Shown here one piece after another: positions 35,391 through 43,545 of a DNA stretch of 64,000 bases; positions within the stretch are counted from its first letter, which is position 1; each line of letters starts with the position of its first letter. The notes under the pieces were generated by a model. That model made no database searches, was not told the DNA's origin, and saw only the letters and a list, made by a program, of their open reading frames with translations. This DNA is from Ralstonia sp. A12 (GTDB taxonomy: Bacteria > Pseudomonadota > Gammaproteobacteria > Burkholderiales > Burkholderiaceae), in NCBI RefSeq assembly GCF_000801955.1, contig NZ_JSZO01000024.1, forward strand, positions 1 to 64,000, written 5' to 3'. Made by a program: the position numbers and the translations under genes.

Positions 35391-36635
35391 TTACTGCTGC
35401 TGCGGTGCGTTGTCCCAACGCGCCAGCACGGCACCCTGGTCCTGATTGATGTTCAGGAGATAGGCCGCCATGCTCTTCTGCATTTCCTGGATAAAGGCGG
35501 CGGAAAAATCGCCCTTGGGGTGCGCCACCGTGTTGCCTGCCTTGCGTGCCTCGGCATACAGCCGCTCCGACGCGGGGATTGCGCTCTGGCCGCCCGCGAA
35601 CGGGCTGAACGCGGCCTCTGCCTGCAGGAACTTGCCCAGGTTCTCTTCCTTCGACCAGAACTGCAGCCAGCGCTTGGCAGCCGCAGGTTGCTTGGCCGCC
35701 GCGTTGATCGCCCAGGCCGTGCCCAGCATGTCCAGGCCTGCCGGCTTGCCGCCATCCAGCGACGGCAGCGGCGCAAACACAAAGTCCACCGCCGGCTTGC
35801 CGTTGACCGTGAACTTCTGAATGCTCCACGCCCCCTGCGGCATCATCGCCACGCGGCCAGCGGTGAACTCTGTCAGGCCGAGGCCCCACGGGTCGATGCC
35901 GACGTTCAGCTTCGGGTCATAGCAATGGGCGTCCGCCAGTTCCTTCAGCGCACCAACGGCCTGCTTGAAGTTCGGATTGGACGAGAACTTCTGCTTGCCG
36001 GCCACCACGTCGCTGACGAACGACGGGTTCGCCTTCACGCTGGGGGCAAGGCCCATGGTCAGCGCCAGCATGGCGGGCGCCCAACCGTCCTTGGCCGGCA
36101 AGAGCAACGGGGTGATGTTCGCGGCGCGCAGCTTCGTGCAGGCGGCCTTCATCTCGCTGACGTTGGTCGGCACATGGTCGACGCCCGCTTTCTTCAGCAA
36201 GGTCTCGTTGGCAAACAGGCCGATGCCAACCACCTCCATCGGCACCATGTAGTACTTGCCGCCAATCTGCGCGAGCGGCTTCACGTCAGGCGCCAGCTTC
36301 TGGATGGTCGGGTCGGCGCTCAGGTCCATGAGCTGCCCCGCCGCTGCCCACTGACGCATCAGCGGGCGGTCCACCATCATCACGTCCGGCGCAGCACCGC
36401 CCTGCAGGCGCGACGACATGATGGTCGTCGTGTCATTGCGGGCGATGTAGTCGAACTTGATCTTGATATCCGGGTTTTCTTTCTCGAACTTGGCGATCAA
36501 CTCCGGCATGGCTGCCGGCTCCGCCGCGCCGCCTTTCCAGGCGCTCACGTTCAGTTCAACGACGGCCGCTTGCGCTGCGACTGCCGTCGCAGCCAGCAAA
36601 CTGCTGGCGAGAAATTTCGCATAACCACGCTGCAT
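35391..36635 (-). CDS. ABC sugar-binding periplasmic protein (family 1)
   Basis: A 414-residue extracellular solute-binding protein with Sec signal MQRGYAKFLASSLLAATAVA and cleavage near AQA. The mature part has the family 1 features WKGGAAEPAAMPELIAKFE, PDVMMVDRP and FTAGRVAMMPQGAW. It captures the sugar in the periplasm. It is the first gene of the ten-gene operon, has a GGAGGAAG ribosome site, and a GTTAAGC/GTTTAAC-type operator lies about 90 bp upstream. Confidence 0.92.
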   Translation of the reverse strand: MQRGYAKFLASSLLAATAVAAQAAVVELNVSAWKGGAAEPAAMPELIAKFEKENPDIKIKFDYIARNDTTTIMSSRLQGGAAPDVMMVDRPLMRQWAAAGQLMDLSADPTIQKLAPDVKPLAQIGGKYYMVPMEVVGIGLFANETLLKKAGVDHVPTNVSEMKAACTKLRAANITPLLLPAKDGWAPAMLALTMGLAPSVKANPSFVSDVVAGKQKFSSNPNFKQAVGALKELADAHCYDPKLNVGIDPWGLGLTEFTAGRVAMMPQGAWSIQKFTVNGKPAVDFVFAPLPSLDGGKPAGLDMLGTAWAINAAAKQPAAAKRWLQFWSKEENLGKFLQAEAAFSPFAGGQSAIPASERLYAEARKAGNTVAHPKGDFSAAFIQEMQKSMAAYLLNINQDQGAVLARWDNAPQQQ

Positions 36636-36722
36636 GTCTTCCTCCACGATGGGATTTGGAGTCTGCGCCACCGAAGACGGTTTGATCGCTTGATCGGTGG
36701 CGCAGACACTTTGTTTTTATCT

Positions 36723-36741
36723 TGGTAAGCGTTTAACTAAT
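36723..36741. promoter_or_regulatory. Candidate LacI operator 1, before the sugar operon
   Basis: GGTAAGCGTTTAACTAA at 36724-36740 matches GTTAAGCGTTTAAC before the porin gene except for one base in the left half. It lies about 90 bp upstream of the binding-protein start, where it would overlap the promoter. Confidence 0.6.
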
Positions 36742-36833
36742 TTTACCTAAGATGGCGTTTGGAACAAGGTCAATCGATAGGGAGATGCTAGGTATTTACC
36801 CCAGGCAGATTGCCCTGAACGGCAAGCGCTGGC

Positions 36834-37964
36834 TTAGAAGTTGTGCATGATGCCGGCGTAAGCACCGAGCTGGGAGCCGCCCGCTGCGGGCGAATTGCCA
36901 TTGCCGGTCACAGGGTCACCGTAGCCCGGGGCCGTGGGGCGCACCGAGAAGTTGGCATTGGCGCTGTTCTTCACGTACGACACCGTGGCATAGAGGAACG
37001 TGCGCTTGGACAGGTCATACATGCCGCCCAGGCTGAACATCGTGCCGCGGCCTTCGCCATCGTGGTCGCTGGTCCACTGCCCCTTGCCCACCTTCATCAT
37101 GTAGACCGCGCCGATGGCATGGAACCGGGGCGTGACGTCATACGTCAGGCCGGTCCAGACATGGTTGGCCACGCGCGACAGGCCTGGCGCCGTGTCCGGT
37201 GCCGTGTAGTGCGCCCAACCCACCTGCGCCAGCAACCTTGGCGTGATCTGCGCCTTGGCGCCCAGGAAGAGTTCACGCGATGCGATGAACAGGTTGTCGA
37301 GCCGGCCATTGTTGCTGTTGACCTCGTCATACAGGGCGCGCACTTCCCACGTCGGCTGCACATAGGCGACGGTGACGCCGTAAGACATGCCGATATTGGA
37401 CAGCACCGAATCTTCCGGGCCCCTGCGGAAGCCGTCTGGGCTCTCGCCCAGGTTCAGCTGTGCGCCGAACTCGAAGCCGCCAAAGCTGGGCGACTCGTAG
37501 CGGATACCGTTGGCCAGCTTGTTGCCGTTGCGGTAGTTGGTGAACGTCGATGCCGAATAGTCTTCGAGCAGGAACGGATCGAAACGCCAGATGTAGTTGT
37601 TGATGGTGTTGCCCTGCCCCAGCCGCAACATGCCGTAGTCGGCGTTCTTCAACGCCACCCAGGCCCCGCGCTGAAACAGCTTGCCACCGCCTTGGTTGCC
37701 GGTATCCGAAGCAAAGGCACCCTCCAGCCAGAACTGCGCCTGCGTGCCGCCGCCCAGATCTTCGGTGCCCTTCATGCCCCAGATGCTGGTGCCCCACTGG
37801 CTGCCTTCCGCCAGCTTCGAGCCGCTGGTGTTGGCGCCCGTCTTGATGTTGCTCATGTACTCGACGCCCCCGCCCACACGCCCCCACAGGGTCACGCTGG
37901 ACTGCGCATACGCGCCACCAGCCAGGCCCATGGCCAACAGGGCGGCGAAATATTTACGTTTCAT
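36834..37964 (-). CDS. Outer-membrane porin (Gram-negative general porin family)
   Basis: A 376-residue protein with signal MKRKYFAALLAMGLAGGAYA, start QSSVTLWGRVGGGVEYMSN and a final Phe, as needed for outer-membrane beta-barrel assembly. The RLGQGNTINN and YESPSFGGFEFGAQ segments are typical of betaproteobacterial trimeric porins. It has its own copy of the LacI-type palindrome 84 bp upstream, so it is probably induced with the sugar operon to let the sugar through the outer membrane. Confidence 0.92.
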   Translation of the reverse strand: MKRKYFAALLAMGLAGGAYAQSSVTLWGRVGGGVEYMSNIKTGANTSGSKLAEGSQWGTSIWGMKGTEDLGGGTQAQFWLEGAFASDTGNQGGGKLFQRGAWVALKNADYGMLRLGQGNTINNYIWRFDPFLLEDYSASTFTNYRNGNKLANGIRYESPSFGGFEFGAQLNLGESPDGFRRGPEDSVLSNIGMSYGVTVAYVQPTWEVRALYDEVNSNNGRLDNLFIASRELFLGAKAQITPRLLAQVGWAHYTAPDTAPGLSRVANHVWTGLTYDVTPRFHAIGAVYMMKVGKGQWTSDHDGEGRGTMFSLGGMYDLSKRTFLYATVSYVKNSANANFSVRPTAPGYGDPVTGNGNSPAAGGSQLGAYAGIMHNF

Positions 37965-38047
37965 TGGTCTCTTCCTCCAAATACACCTTGATTGGTGTTC
38001 CGACGGCTCTCACGCGCGTTCTTGGCTTCGTTCCGCCATGCGGCGTT

Positions 38048-38061
38048 GTTAAGCGTTTAAC
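38048..38061. promoter_or_regulatory. Candidate LacI operator 2, before the porin
   Basis: GTTAAGCGTTTAAC is a 14-bp near-perfect palindrome with central CG, 84 bp upstream of the porin start. It shares the core with the sites at 36724 and 40674. Confidence 0.65.
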
Positions 38062-38353
38062 TAGAGTAACAAACCCGCCGCAAGTGAAGAGTTGGTGCTT
38101 TCCCTGATCAGCCCGCTCAACGCGGCTGCGTGCCAGCCTGCTACGAACGGCAAACGGCGTGGGAGCGCGCTCTGGCGGCAGCAGAAGCCTTGCCCCACCC
38201 AAGACGTGAAGCGGAAAAATGATCGGCCGACGCAATCCAGCGCTGTAGCGCCCTTGTCACGGCGTCAGATTCGTTCAGATTTCGACAGGCCGATCGCCAC
38301 TACGCTGTCATTGCCCTGGGCTGGCTTGCCCATGGCTTCATCGTTTCCTTACG

Positions 38354-38387
38354 CCCGGCTACGACAACGTTGCCGGGTATTTTTTTG
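38354..38387 (+). terminator. Plus-strand intrinsic terminator of an unassigned transcript
   Basis: CCCGGC (38354-38359) pairs with GCCGGG (38372-38377) and is followed by TATTTTTTT (38378-38386). No plus-strand protein gene precedes it, so it may end a small RNA transcribed from about 38100-38350. Confidence 0.5.
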
Positions 38388-38403
38388 GGCAGACGTCGCC
38401 CAA

Positions 38404-38430
38404 GAAAAAAGCCCGGCCACCCTTGCGGGC
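38404..38430 (-). terminator. Minus-strand intrinsic terminator after the beta-helix gene
   Basis: On the minus strand GCCCG (complement of 38426-38430) pairs with CGGGC (complement of 38411-38415), followed by six U (38410-38405). It lies about 120 bp beyond the stop at 38547. A second hairpin with flanking A and T runs adjoins it at 38381-38410. Confidence 0.55.
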
Positions 38431-38546
38431 GCCAGGCCAATGGAAAGAACGTCAATGGATGCTGCCTACAGCAAGCGCAGGTTAGTCGCCGTGCACACCT
38501 TCGAATCTGAACGATTCTGACGCGGGCGCACTGCACCCGCCAACCT

Positions 38547-40559
38547 TCAGTTTGCCGGTACGACCACCAGCACGGGCCGGTAGCCCGCCGTCGTGTGTTC
38601 CTTGGATGCGTAGGTCACCAGGCCACCGCTGCCCACGTTGACAGGCGAGGTCACGGCCAGCGCCAGCCGCTTGTCGCCGCCCTGCGCGCTAATCGCCTGC
38701 GAGGTGACGTCGACTGCCACGGCGTTGCCGACGGCAGGTGCCGTCCAGCTCGCCAGCGGTGATGTTCCCATCGTGGGCATGGTGTTCCAGGTGATGCCGC
38801 TTTCCGTCCAGGTGTGATCGGCTACGGCATAGCCATTGTTGATGATGCCTGCCTGCCCCACGCTGGTGGAGGTCAGGTACACCGTGGCCTGCTTGATTGG
38901 CGTGCTCACGCTCGACAGGTCGAACATCAGGTACGCATCACGGGCGTAGCTGGTGGCATCATTCTTCACAGCCAGGTCGACCGACGTGCCGAAGTTCGTG
39001 GTGGCGTAAGTGCCGTCACGCACGTAGGCGTCTGCCGTGTCGCTCAAGATCGTTGGCGTGACGCCCGGGCCGTTGTAGGCGCCGCGGTTCGGATTGGCTG
39101 TTGCAGAGACCGGGTTGCCCCAGTAGTCCCGTCCGCCGTTGTTCGGCACGATCACGCCGTTGCTCAACGCCGGAGAGCTGGTCCCCAGCCAATAGCCCGC
39201 CGTCGATGCCAGCGAGTTGCCGCCCGCGCCCGGCTTGATGAAGCCAGGGGCACCGATCACGCCGTCAGACGTGGGCGCAGGCACGCCCTGGTAGACGTTC
39301 CCTTGATAGTCGATGCCGCTGCCGGTGGGCAGCGTGGACGTGGTGGTCGCCACCCAGATGTTGTTCCACACCTTGGATGTGGTGGGCAACACGATGTTGA
39401 GTTTGGTGTTGGGGCAATAGAACGTGTTGTTGTACATCCAGAGCGTGACGGCATTGCCCACGCTGTTCGTACGGCAGTCGTTCTGGGCGACGTTGTAGCG
39501 CACGATCTGCGTGGCACCACCGGAGGTGCCGCAACCATCGCAGTTCAGGTAGAAGCCACCGTAGTTGTCGCGACTGTAGTTGTATTGCACCAGGCACGTG
39601 CCGGTGTTGCCCCAGTCGCAATCCCAGGCCTGGCTGTCCGCCACCGACGCATGGTTGCCAGTGACAACGTTGAACTGGATGGTCGGGTTGTGATCGCCCA
39701 GCACCCACATGCCGGCAAAGTTGCCGCCCGTGAACGGATACACGCCACCGCCCAGGTCATTCGCAACGTTGTACTCGATCAGCGGCGACTCGCTGTACGA
39801 GACCACGATGCCATCACCACCCGCCGACGTGATCGTGTTGTGGTCGACGTGGATGTTCTGGCCGCGCTTGGTCATCGACCCGGTGCGCACCTTGATGCCG
39901 CCACCCCCAGTGTTGCTGACCTGCGTGTTGTACACGTGCACGTTGTTCAGCGTCGAGCCATTGGTGGTGTCGGCGTCAAACTCGATGCCCGCGGAGTGGA
40001 TGTAGTCGTTCGAGTTGGTCGCCTTGTTGGTCTGGCCGGCAACGCGATCCACGATCAGCCCGTTGATGTCGAAGCCAGTGTGCGCCGTGCCATCCGTCGA
40101 CTGAACCAGCAGCCCGTTGCGCAGCCCCACCGATGCCGCCGGGTTGGTCAGCTTGATCGCGCCGATCGACCAGTTGTCGATGTTGTCCAGCTCGATCGCG
40201 GCCCGTGCGCCGTTGGCGTTGATGACCGGTGGCGCCCCGCTGCCGTAGGCACCCACGGTGATGGGCGCAGTGGCCGTGCCCGAACCCTTCCCAAGGAAGG
40301 CCCCGGTGCAGGTGGTACCGCTGTTGAAGAGGAGCGTGTCGCCGGGTGCGAACGTCCACGCATTGAGCTGGCTGATCGAATTCCACGGGCTGTTGCTGGC
40401 GCCGGTGCCGGCTGCGCTTGCTGAGCAATCGACGTAGTACGTCGACGCCGCGCTGGCGATGCCGGAGGACAGAACGGCGAACAGCGTCGACGCGACAAGC
40501 GCCGCAAATCGGTGCGGGCGCTTCCTGTCTGGCTTGTTGTCGGAAAGAAGACTGCGCAT
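38547..40559 (-). CDS. Secreted right-handed beta-helix protein with C-terminal CBM96-like domain
   Basis: A 670-residue exported protein. The signal (residues 1-38) has basic KPDRKRPHR and a hydrophobic core ending ASA. Residues about 40-470 look like a parallel beta-helix: repeated short strands with Asn ladders (VDHNTITSAGGDGIVVSYS, IQFNVVTGNHA, VQYNYSRDN), as in polysaccharide lyases and pectate-lyase-like hydrolases. From about 500 on (DTADAYVRDGTYATTNFG, RDAYLMFDLSS) it matches the DNRLRE/CBM96 carbohydrate-binding fold. A perfect 26-bp palindrome with the LacI-type core lies 108 bp upstream. It probably binds and cuts an extracellular polysaccharide feeding the sugar operon; catalytic residues are not assignable by eye. 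Confidence 0.78.
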   Translation of the reverse strand: MRSLLSDNKPDRKRPHRFAALVASTLFAVLSSGIASAASTYYVDCSASAAGTGASNSPWNSISQLNAWTFAPGDTLLFNSGTTCTGAFLGKGSGTATAPITVGAYGSGAPPVINANGARAAIELDNIDNWSIGAIKLTNPAASVGLRNGLLVQSTDGTAHTGFDINGLIVDRVAGQTNKATNSNDYIHSAGIEFDADTTNGSTLNNVHVYNTQVSNTGGGGIKVRTGSMTKRGQNIHVDHNTITSAGGDGIVVSYSESPLIEYNVANDLGGGVYPFTGGNFAGMWVLGDHNPTIQFNVVTGNHASVADSQAWDCDWGNTGTCLVQYNYSRDNYGGFYLNCDGCGTSGGATQIVRYNVAQNDCRTNSVGNAVTLWMYNNTFYCPNTKLNIVLPTTSKVWNNIWVATTTSTLPTGSGIDYQGNVYQGVPAPTSDGVIGAPGFIKPGAGGNSLASTAGYWLGTSSPALSNGVIVPNNGGRDYWGNPVSATANPNRGAYNGPGVTPTILSDTADAYVRDGTYATTNFGTSVDLAVKNDATSYARDAYLMFDLSSVSTPIKQATVYLTSTSVGQAGIINNGYAVADHTWTESGITWNTMPTMGTSPLASWTAPAVGNAVAVDVTSQAISAQGGDKRLALAVTSPVNVGSGGLVTYASKEHTTAGYRPVLVVVPAN

Positions 40560-40667
40560 GACCACCTCGCTATCAAGAATGGGACGGGCGCGCGGGTGGA
40601 ATCCCGCAACGCAGGACGCGACGACGGAACGGCCCTCTTGCGCGCACAGGGAGGCGATGTCGCGGAG

Positions 40668-40693
40668 CACAAAGTTAAGCGCTTAACTTTGTG
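40668..40693. promoter_or_regulatory. Candidate LacI operator 3, perfect 26-bp palindrome
   Basis: The 26 bases are perfectly self-complementary about the centre 40680/40681, with core GTTAAGCGCTTAAC (40674-40687) and flanks CACAAA/TTTGTG. It lies 108 bp upstream of the beta-helix gene and is the best copy of the motif seen before the operon and the porin. Confidence 0.7.
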
Positions 40694-40858
40694 AGCGCAT
40701 CTTGGGAGGCGGCACTCGTTTTGTGTACTAGTGGGAACCCGTAAATGGGATGGCGCCCGTCCCTGTCGATATGGCGAATCCTGGGACGCGTCTGGGGCGG
40801 CGCTCCGAACATGCGTTCAGAGCAGCATCGGTATCGATCAAGAAGACGCCGGCACCGA

Positions 40859-41272
40859 CTACTCAAACCAAACGGTGTCGACGTCCTTCATCAAATGACC
40901 GCCGAGCACGTAGTCGCCGAGTTTGGCGGCCTTGGCTTCGAGTTGCTCCAGCTCGTCCGCCGCCAGCCGATCCAGGTCGAACTGGCAGTAGAGATTCCGC
41001 TGCCGGAACGTCGTTTTCAGCCGCGCCAAGCCGGCAGCCAGCGCGGCCGGTGACCTGACGGCGATGTTCTCCTGCCCGCGAAACGCAACACGAATGCCAA
41101 CCGCGCGCCCCAGCCGGCCGAGTGCAACCGCATCCTGCCAACCGGACTCGTAGTCCAGTTCAACGGCGACGATGCCGCCCGACTTCAACAGCCGGACCGC
41201 TTCCTCCCGAGTGCCGGCGCGTGCCGTTGTAGCTGCTGCCTTGATTGGCCCCACTGCAATTCGCGAGGGCAT
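40859..41272 (-). CDS. Hypothetical 137-residue protein behind a LexA-type box
   Basis: A soluble protein with no signal, beginning MPSRIAVGPIKAAATTARAG and ending KLGDYVLGGHLMKDVDTVWFE. The middle alternates strands and helices (GGIVAVELDYESGWQDAVAL, LGRAVGIRVAFRGQENIAV), suggesting a compact alpha/beta fold. I do not recognise the family. The ATG has AGGTGGG upstream; an extension of nine residues is open. A near-consensus LexA box lies 139 bp upstream, so DNA damage may induce it, although the box is equally placed for an unseen small gene. Confidence 0.55.
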   Translation of the reverse strand: MPSRIAVGPIKAAATTARAGTREEAVRLLKSGGIVAVELDYESGWQDAVALGRLGRAVGIRVAFRGQENIAVRSPAALAAGLARLKTTFRQRNLYCQFDLDRLAADELEQLEAKAAKLGDYVLGGHLMKDVDTVWFE

Positions 41273-41408
41273 GTGTCCCACCTGTCCTGTTTGCATCATC
41301 GTCGTCAGTGCGGGCCCTGGCGGAGCCGCCTCCTTGATAAACGTCGTTGCCTTGCCCCAAAGTCGACCACCCTGCTCGCCAGGTCAGACTGACGTGCGAT
41401 GGCTCGGG

Positions 41409-41428
41409 CACTGTATATATATACAGCA
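41409..41428. promoter_or_regulatory. Near-consensus LexA (SOS) box
   Basis: CTGTATATATATACAG at 41411-41426 is a perfect palindrome of the CTGT-N8-ACAG type; with flanks it matches 18 of 20 positions of the E. coli LexA consensus. It lies between the hypothetical gene starting at 41272 and the marR gene at 41558. Confidence 0.6.
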
Positions 41429-41511
41429 TTAAACCATGGAGACATGTGACTTTCCAGCCAGGGAAGACCGCTGCATCACCCAGTGCCCGTTACAATTTCC
41501 TTTTGACAGAA

Positions 41512-41525
41512 TCTGATTTGTCAAA
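41512..41525. promoter_or_regulatory. Candidate MarR operator 1 (TCTGATTTGTCAAA)
   Basis: This is the reverse complement of TCTGACAAATCAGA apart from two end bases, and lies 32 bp upstream of the marR start. Matching copies occur at 42022 and 44832, so autoregulation by the MarR protein is likely. Confidence 0.6.
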
Positions 41526-41557
41526 TAATGTTCCGTCACTAATGCAGCGAGCAGGCA

Positions 41558-41992
41558 ATGAACCACTACAACCGTGACAACTTCCAGGTGATGCAGAGCG
41601 TGGGCTTCTACATCAACCGCGCCCGCAACTTCACGGCGATGGAGTTGGATGACGCCCTCAAGCCGCTGGACATCACAAGCCAGCAGATGGGCATCCTGCT
41701 GTCGGTGGCGCGCGACATTGCCAATACGCCGTACGAACTCTCCAAGCTGCTCGGCATGGATACCGGCTTGATGACGCGCACACTCGACAAGCTGGAGCAG
41801 AAGGGCTTGCTGGTGCGCAGCCGCAACGTTGAAGACCGCCGCGTGGTCAACCTCGAACTGACCGTTGCGGGCGCTGACATTGCTGGCCAGGTCCCCGATA
41901 TCGCATCGGCGGTGCTGAACAACCGGCTCCAGAAATTCAGTGCGGCCGAGTTTCAGGAATTCCTTCGCCTGCTGAAAAAATTTGCGGAGTGA
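41558..41992 (+). CDS. MarR-family repressor of the efflux operon
   Basis: A 144-residue winged helix regulator. The DNA-recognition region is TPYELSKLLGMDTGLMTRTL (about 65-84) and the wing KGLLVRSRNVEDRRVVNLEL (about 89-108, with the DRR typical of MarR). It is a dimer that releases DNA when a phenolic or similar drug binds. It precedes the OMF, EmrA-like and EmrB-like genes. Three copies of one palindrome lie before marR, the OMF gene and the EmrB gene. Its stop codon is inside a terminator hairpin. Confidence 0.92.
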   Translation: MNHYNRDNFQVMQSVGFYINRARNFTAMELDDALKPLDITSQQMGILLSVARDIANTPYELSKLLGMDTGLMTRTLDKLEQKGLLVRSRNVEDRRVVNLELTVAGADIAGQVPDIASAVLNNRLQKFSAAEFQEFLRLLKKFAE

Positions 41993-42012
41993 GCCTGTGG
42001 CTCACTTTTTTT
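41989..42012 (+). terminator. Intrinsic terminator overlapping the marR stop codon
   Basis: GTGAGCC (41989-41995) pairs with GGCTCAC (41999-42005) around a 3-base loop and is followed by seven T. It contains the marR TGA stop. It should separate marR transcription from the efflux genes or limit read-through. Confidence 0.75.
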
Positions 42013-42021
42013 ATCCATTTA

Positions 42022-42035
42022 TCTGACAAATCAGA
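42022..42035. promoter_or_regulatory. Candidate MarR operator 2, immediately before the OMF start
   Basis: TCTGACAAATCAGA is a palindrome that ends two bases before the OMF ATG, occupying the place where a ribosome site is expected. The preceding TTTTTTTATCCA is also found before operator 3. Confidence 0.65.
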
Positions 42036-42037
42036 AA

Positions 42038-43501
42038 ATGAAAAATCAAACGAATCCCGCTTCCCTGCTCCGCCGCTCGGCGTTCGCGCTCTCGGCGGTG
42101 TGCCTTGCCGTGCTGGCAGGCTGCGCCAACTATGCCGGCATCCACAGCGACAAACAGATGGCTGTGCCCACCAGCTTCGCCACCACGCAAAGCCTGCCGC
42201 CTGAGCAAGGCCACTGGCCCGCCGCCGGCTGGGCCGAACAGTTTGGCGACGCGCAGCTCAAGACATTGATTGACGAAGCGCTGCAAGGCAGCCCATCGCT
42301 GGAAGCCGCCCGTGCCCGCGTAGCCGCCGCAGCGGCTGCCAGCGAAGGTGCCAACGCCAGCACGCTGCCGCAGGTCTCGGGCAGCTACAGCTGGACCCGG
42401 CAGCGCTTCTCGGAAAACGCCCTCGTTCCCCCGCCGTTCGGTGGCTCCTGGCAGACCGAGAACAAGGCCGTGGTAAGCGCCTCGTACGACCTGGACCTGT
42501 GGGGCAAGAACCGCGAGGCGCTCAAATCGTCGGTCTCGGCGTTGCGCGCAAGCGAAGCGGATGCCGAACAGGTCAAGCTGACCCTCACCAGCGCCATCGC
42601 CCGTGCCTACAACGAACTGGCCCGCCTATATGCCCTGCGCGACATCGCTGTGGATCAGCTCGCGCAACGCCAGCAAGTGCTGCGCCTCACACAAGGCCGC
42701 ATCACGATGGGGCTCGATACCGATGTCGAAAAGAAAGGCGCTGAAGCCGACGTAGCCACCGCCGAAGCCAGCATTGCTTCGCTGGACGGCAGCATGCAGC
42801 GCGTGCGTTACCAACTCGGAGCACTGCTTGGCAAAGGCCCGGACCGCGGCCTGGCCATTACTCGCCCGACGCTTGGCGTGGGCGATGTGGTGGCCCTGCC
42901 CGACAACCTGCCCGCCGATCTCGTCTCGCGCCGCCCCGACCTGGTTGCCGCGCGATGGAGCGTGGATGCCACCACGCACGACATCGCTGTGGCCAAGGCG
43001 GATTTCTACCCGGACATCAACCTCGCGGCCTCGATCGGGCTGGACGCCCTTGGCTTCGGCCGCTTCCTCTCGGCAGCCAGCCGCACGGTGGGCGTGGGCC
43101 CGGCGATCCATCTGCCGATCTTCGATGGCGGCGCACTGCGCGCCCAGCTCAAGGGCCGCTATGCCGATTTCGACTACGCCGTCGCGCACTACAACGACAC
43201 GCTGGTCAATGCGCTGTCTGACGTGGCAACGCAGCTCTCCGACATCCGCTCGACCGACAACGAACTGGCTGCCAGCGTGCGCGCACAGGATGCCGCCCGC
43301 CGTGCCTTGCAACTGGCCCTTGCGCAATACAAGGGCGGCCTGACCACGCAACTCACGGTGCTGCGCGCGCAAGCCAACGCGCTCAACGCAGACCAGCAGG
43401 TCGCCAACCTGCGCATGGCGCGCCGCGATCGGCAGATCGCCCTGGCCGCTGCGCTGGGTGGCGGCTACCAGGAAGCCCCGCAGAACACGCAAACCCACTG
43501 A
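42038..43501 (+). CDS. Outer-membrane efflux lipoprotein (NodT family)
   Basis: A 487-residue TolC-like channel. It has a lipoprotein signal: RRSAFALSAVCLAVLAGC with lipobox LAGC (lipidated Cys near residue 28). Two OEP repeats follow (GSPSLEAARARVAAAAAAS near 85, DFYPDINLAASIGLDALGF near 325). It forms the outer-membrane exit of the tripartite pump with the EmrA- and EmrB-like proteins. No Shine-Dalgarno is visible; the MarR operator sits in that place, so translation may be leaderless or coupled. Confidence 0.92.
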   Translation: MKNQTNPASLLRRSAFALSAVCLAVLAGCANYAGIHSDKQMAVPTSFATTQSLPPEQGHWPAAGWAEQFGDAQLKTLIDEALQGSPSLEAARARVAAAAAASEGANASTLPQVSGSYSWTRQRFSENALVPPPFGGSWQTENKAVVSASYDLDLWGKNREALKSSVSALRASEADAEQVKLTLTSAIARAYNELARLYALRDIAVDQLAQRQQVLRLTQGRITMGLDTDVEKKGAEADVATAEASIASLDGSMQRVRYQLGALLGKGPDRGLAITRPTLGVGDVVALPDNLPADLVSRRPDLVAARWSVDATTHDIAVAKADFYPDINLAASIGLDALGFGRFLSAASRTVGVGPAIHLPIFDGGALRAQLKGRYADFDYAVAHYNDTLVNALSDVATQLSDIRSTDNELAASVRAQDAARRALQLALAQYKGGLTTQLTVLRAQANALNADQQVANLRMARRDRQIALAAALGGGYQEAPQNTQTH

Positions 43502-43545
43502 ATCCGCTTTTCATCTTCACATCGCCAGACCGAACAGGTGCCCAA

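Larger units (their letters stand above)
37965..38546. other. Intergenic region with operator, candidate small RNA and terminators
   Basis: This 582-bp interval holds the porin promoter and LacI-type operator (38048-38061), a plus-strand intrinsic terminator (38354-38386) without an obvious gene before it, and a minus-strand terminator (38404-38430) for the beta-helix gene. No protein-like frame is visible. Confidence 0.55.

Noticed and set aside
35520-36728. Plus-strand open frame of 402 codons opposite the sugar-binding protein gene
   Set aside because: Antisense to a clear solute-binding protein; no motifs.
38814-40424. Plus-strand open frame of 536 codons opposite the beta-helix gene
   Set aside because: The minus strand has a signal peptide, repeats and a C-terminal domain. 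The plus frame is Val/Arg-rich and has no recognisable domain.
41160-41429. Minus-strand frame starting inside the LexA box
   Set aside because: Its start codon is within the palindrome, it lacks a ribosome site, and it overlaps the better-supported 137-residue gene in another frame.
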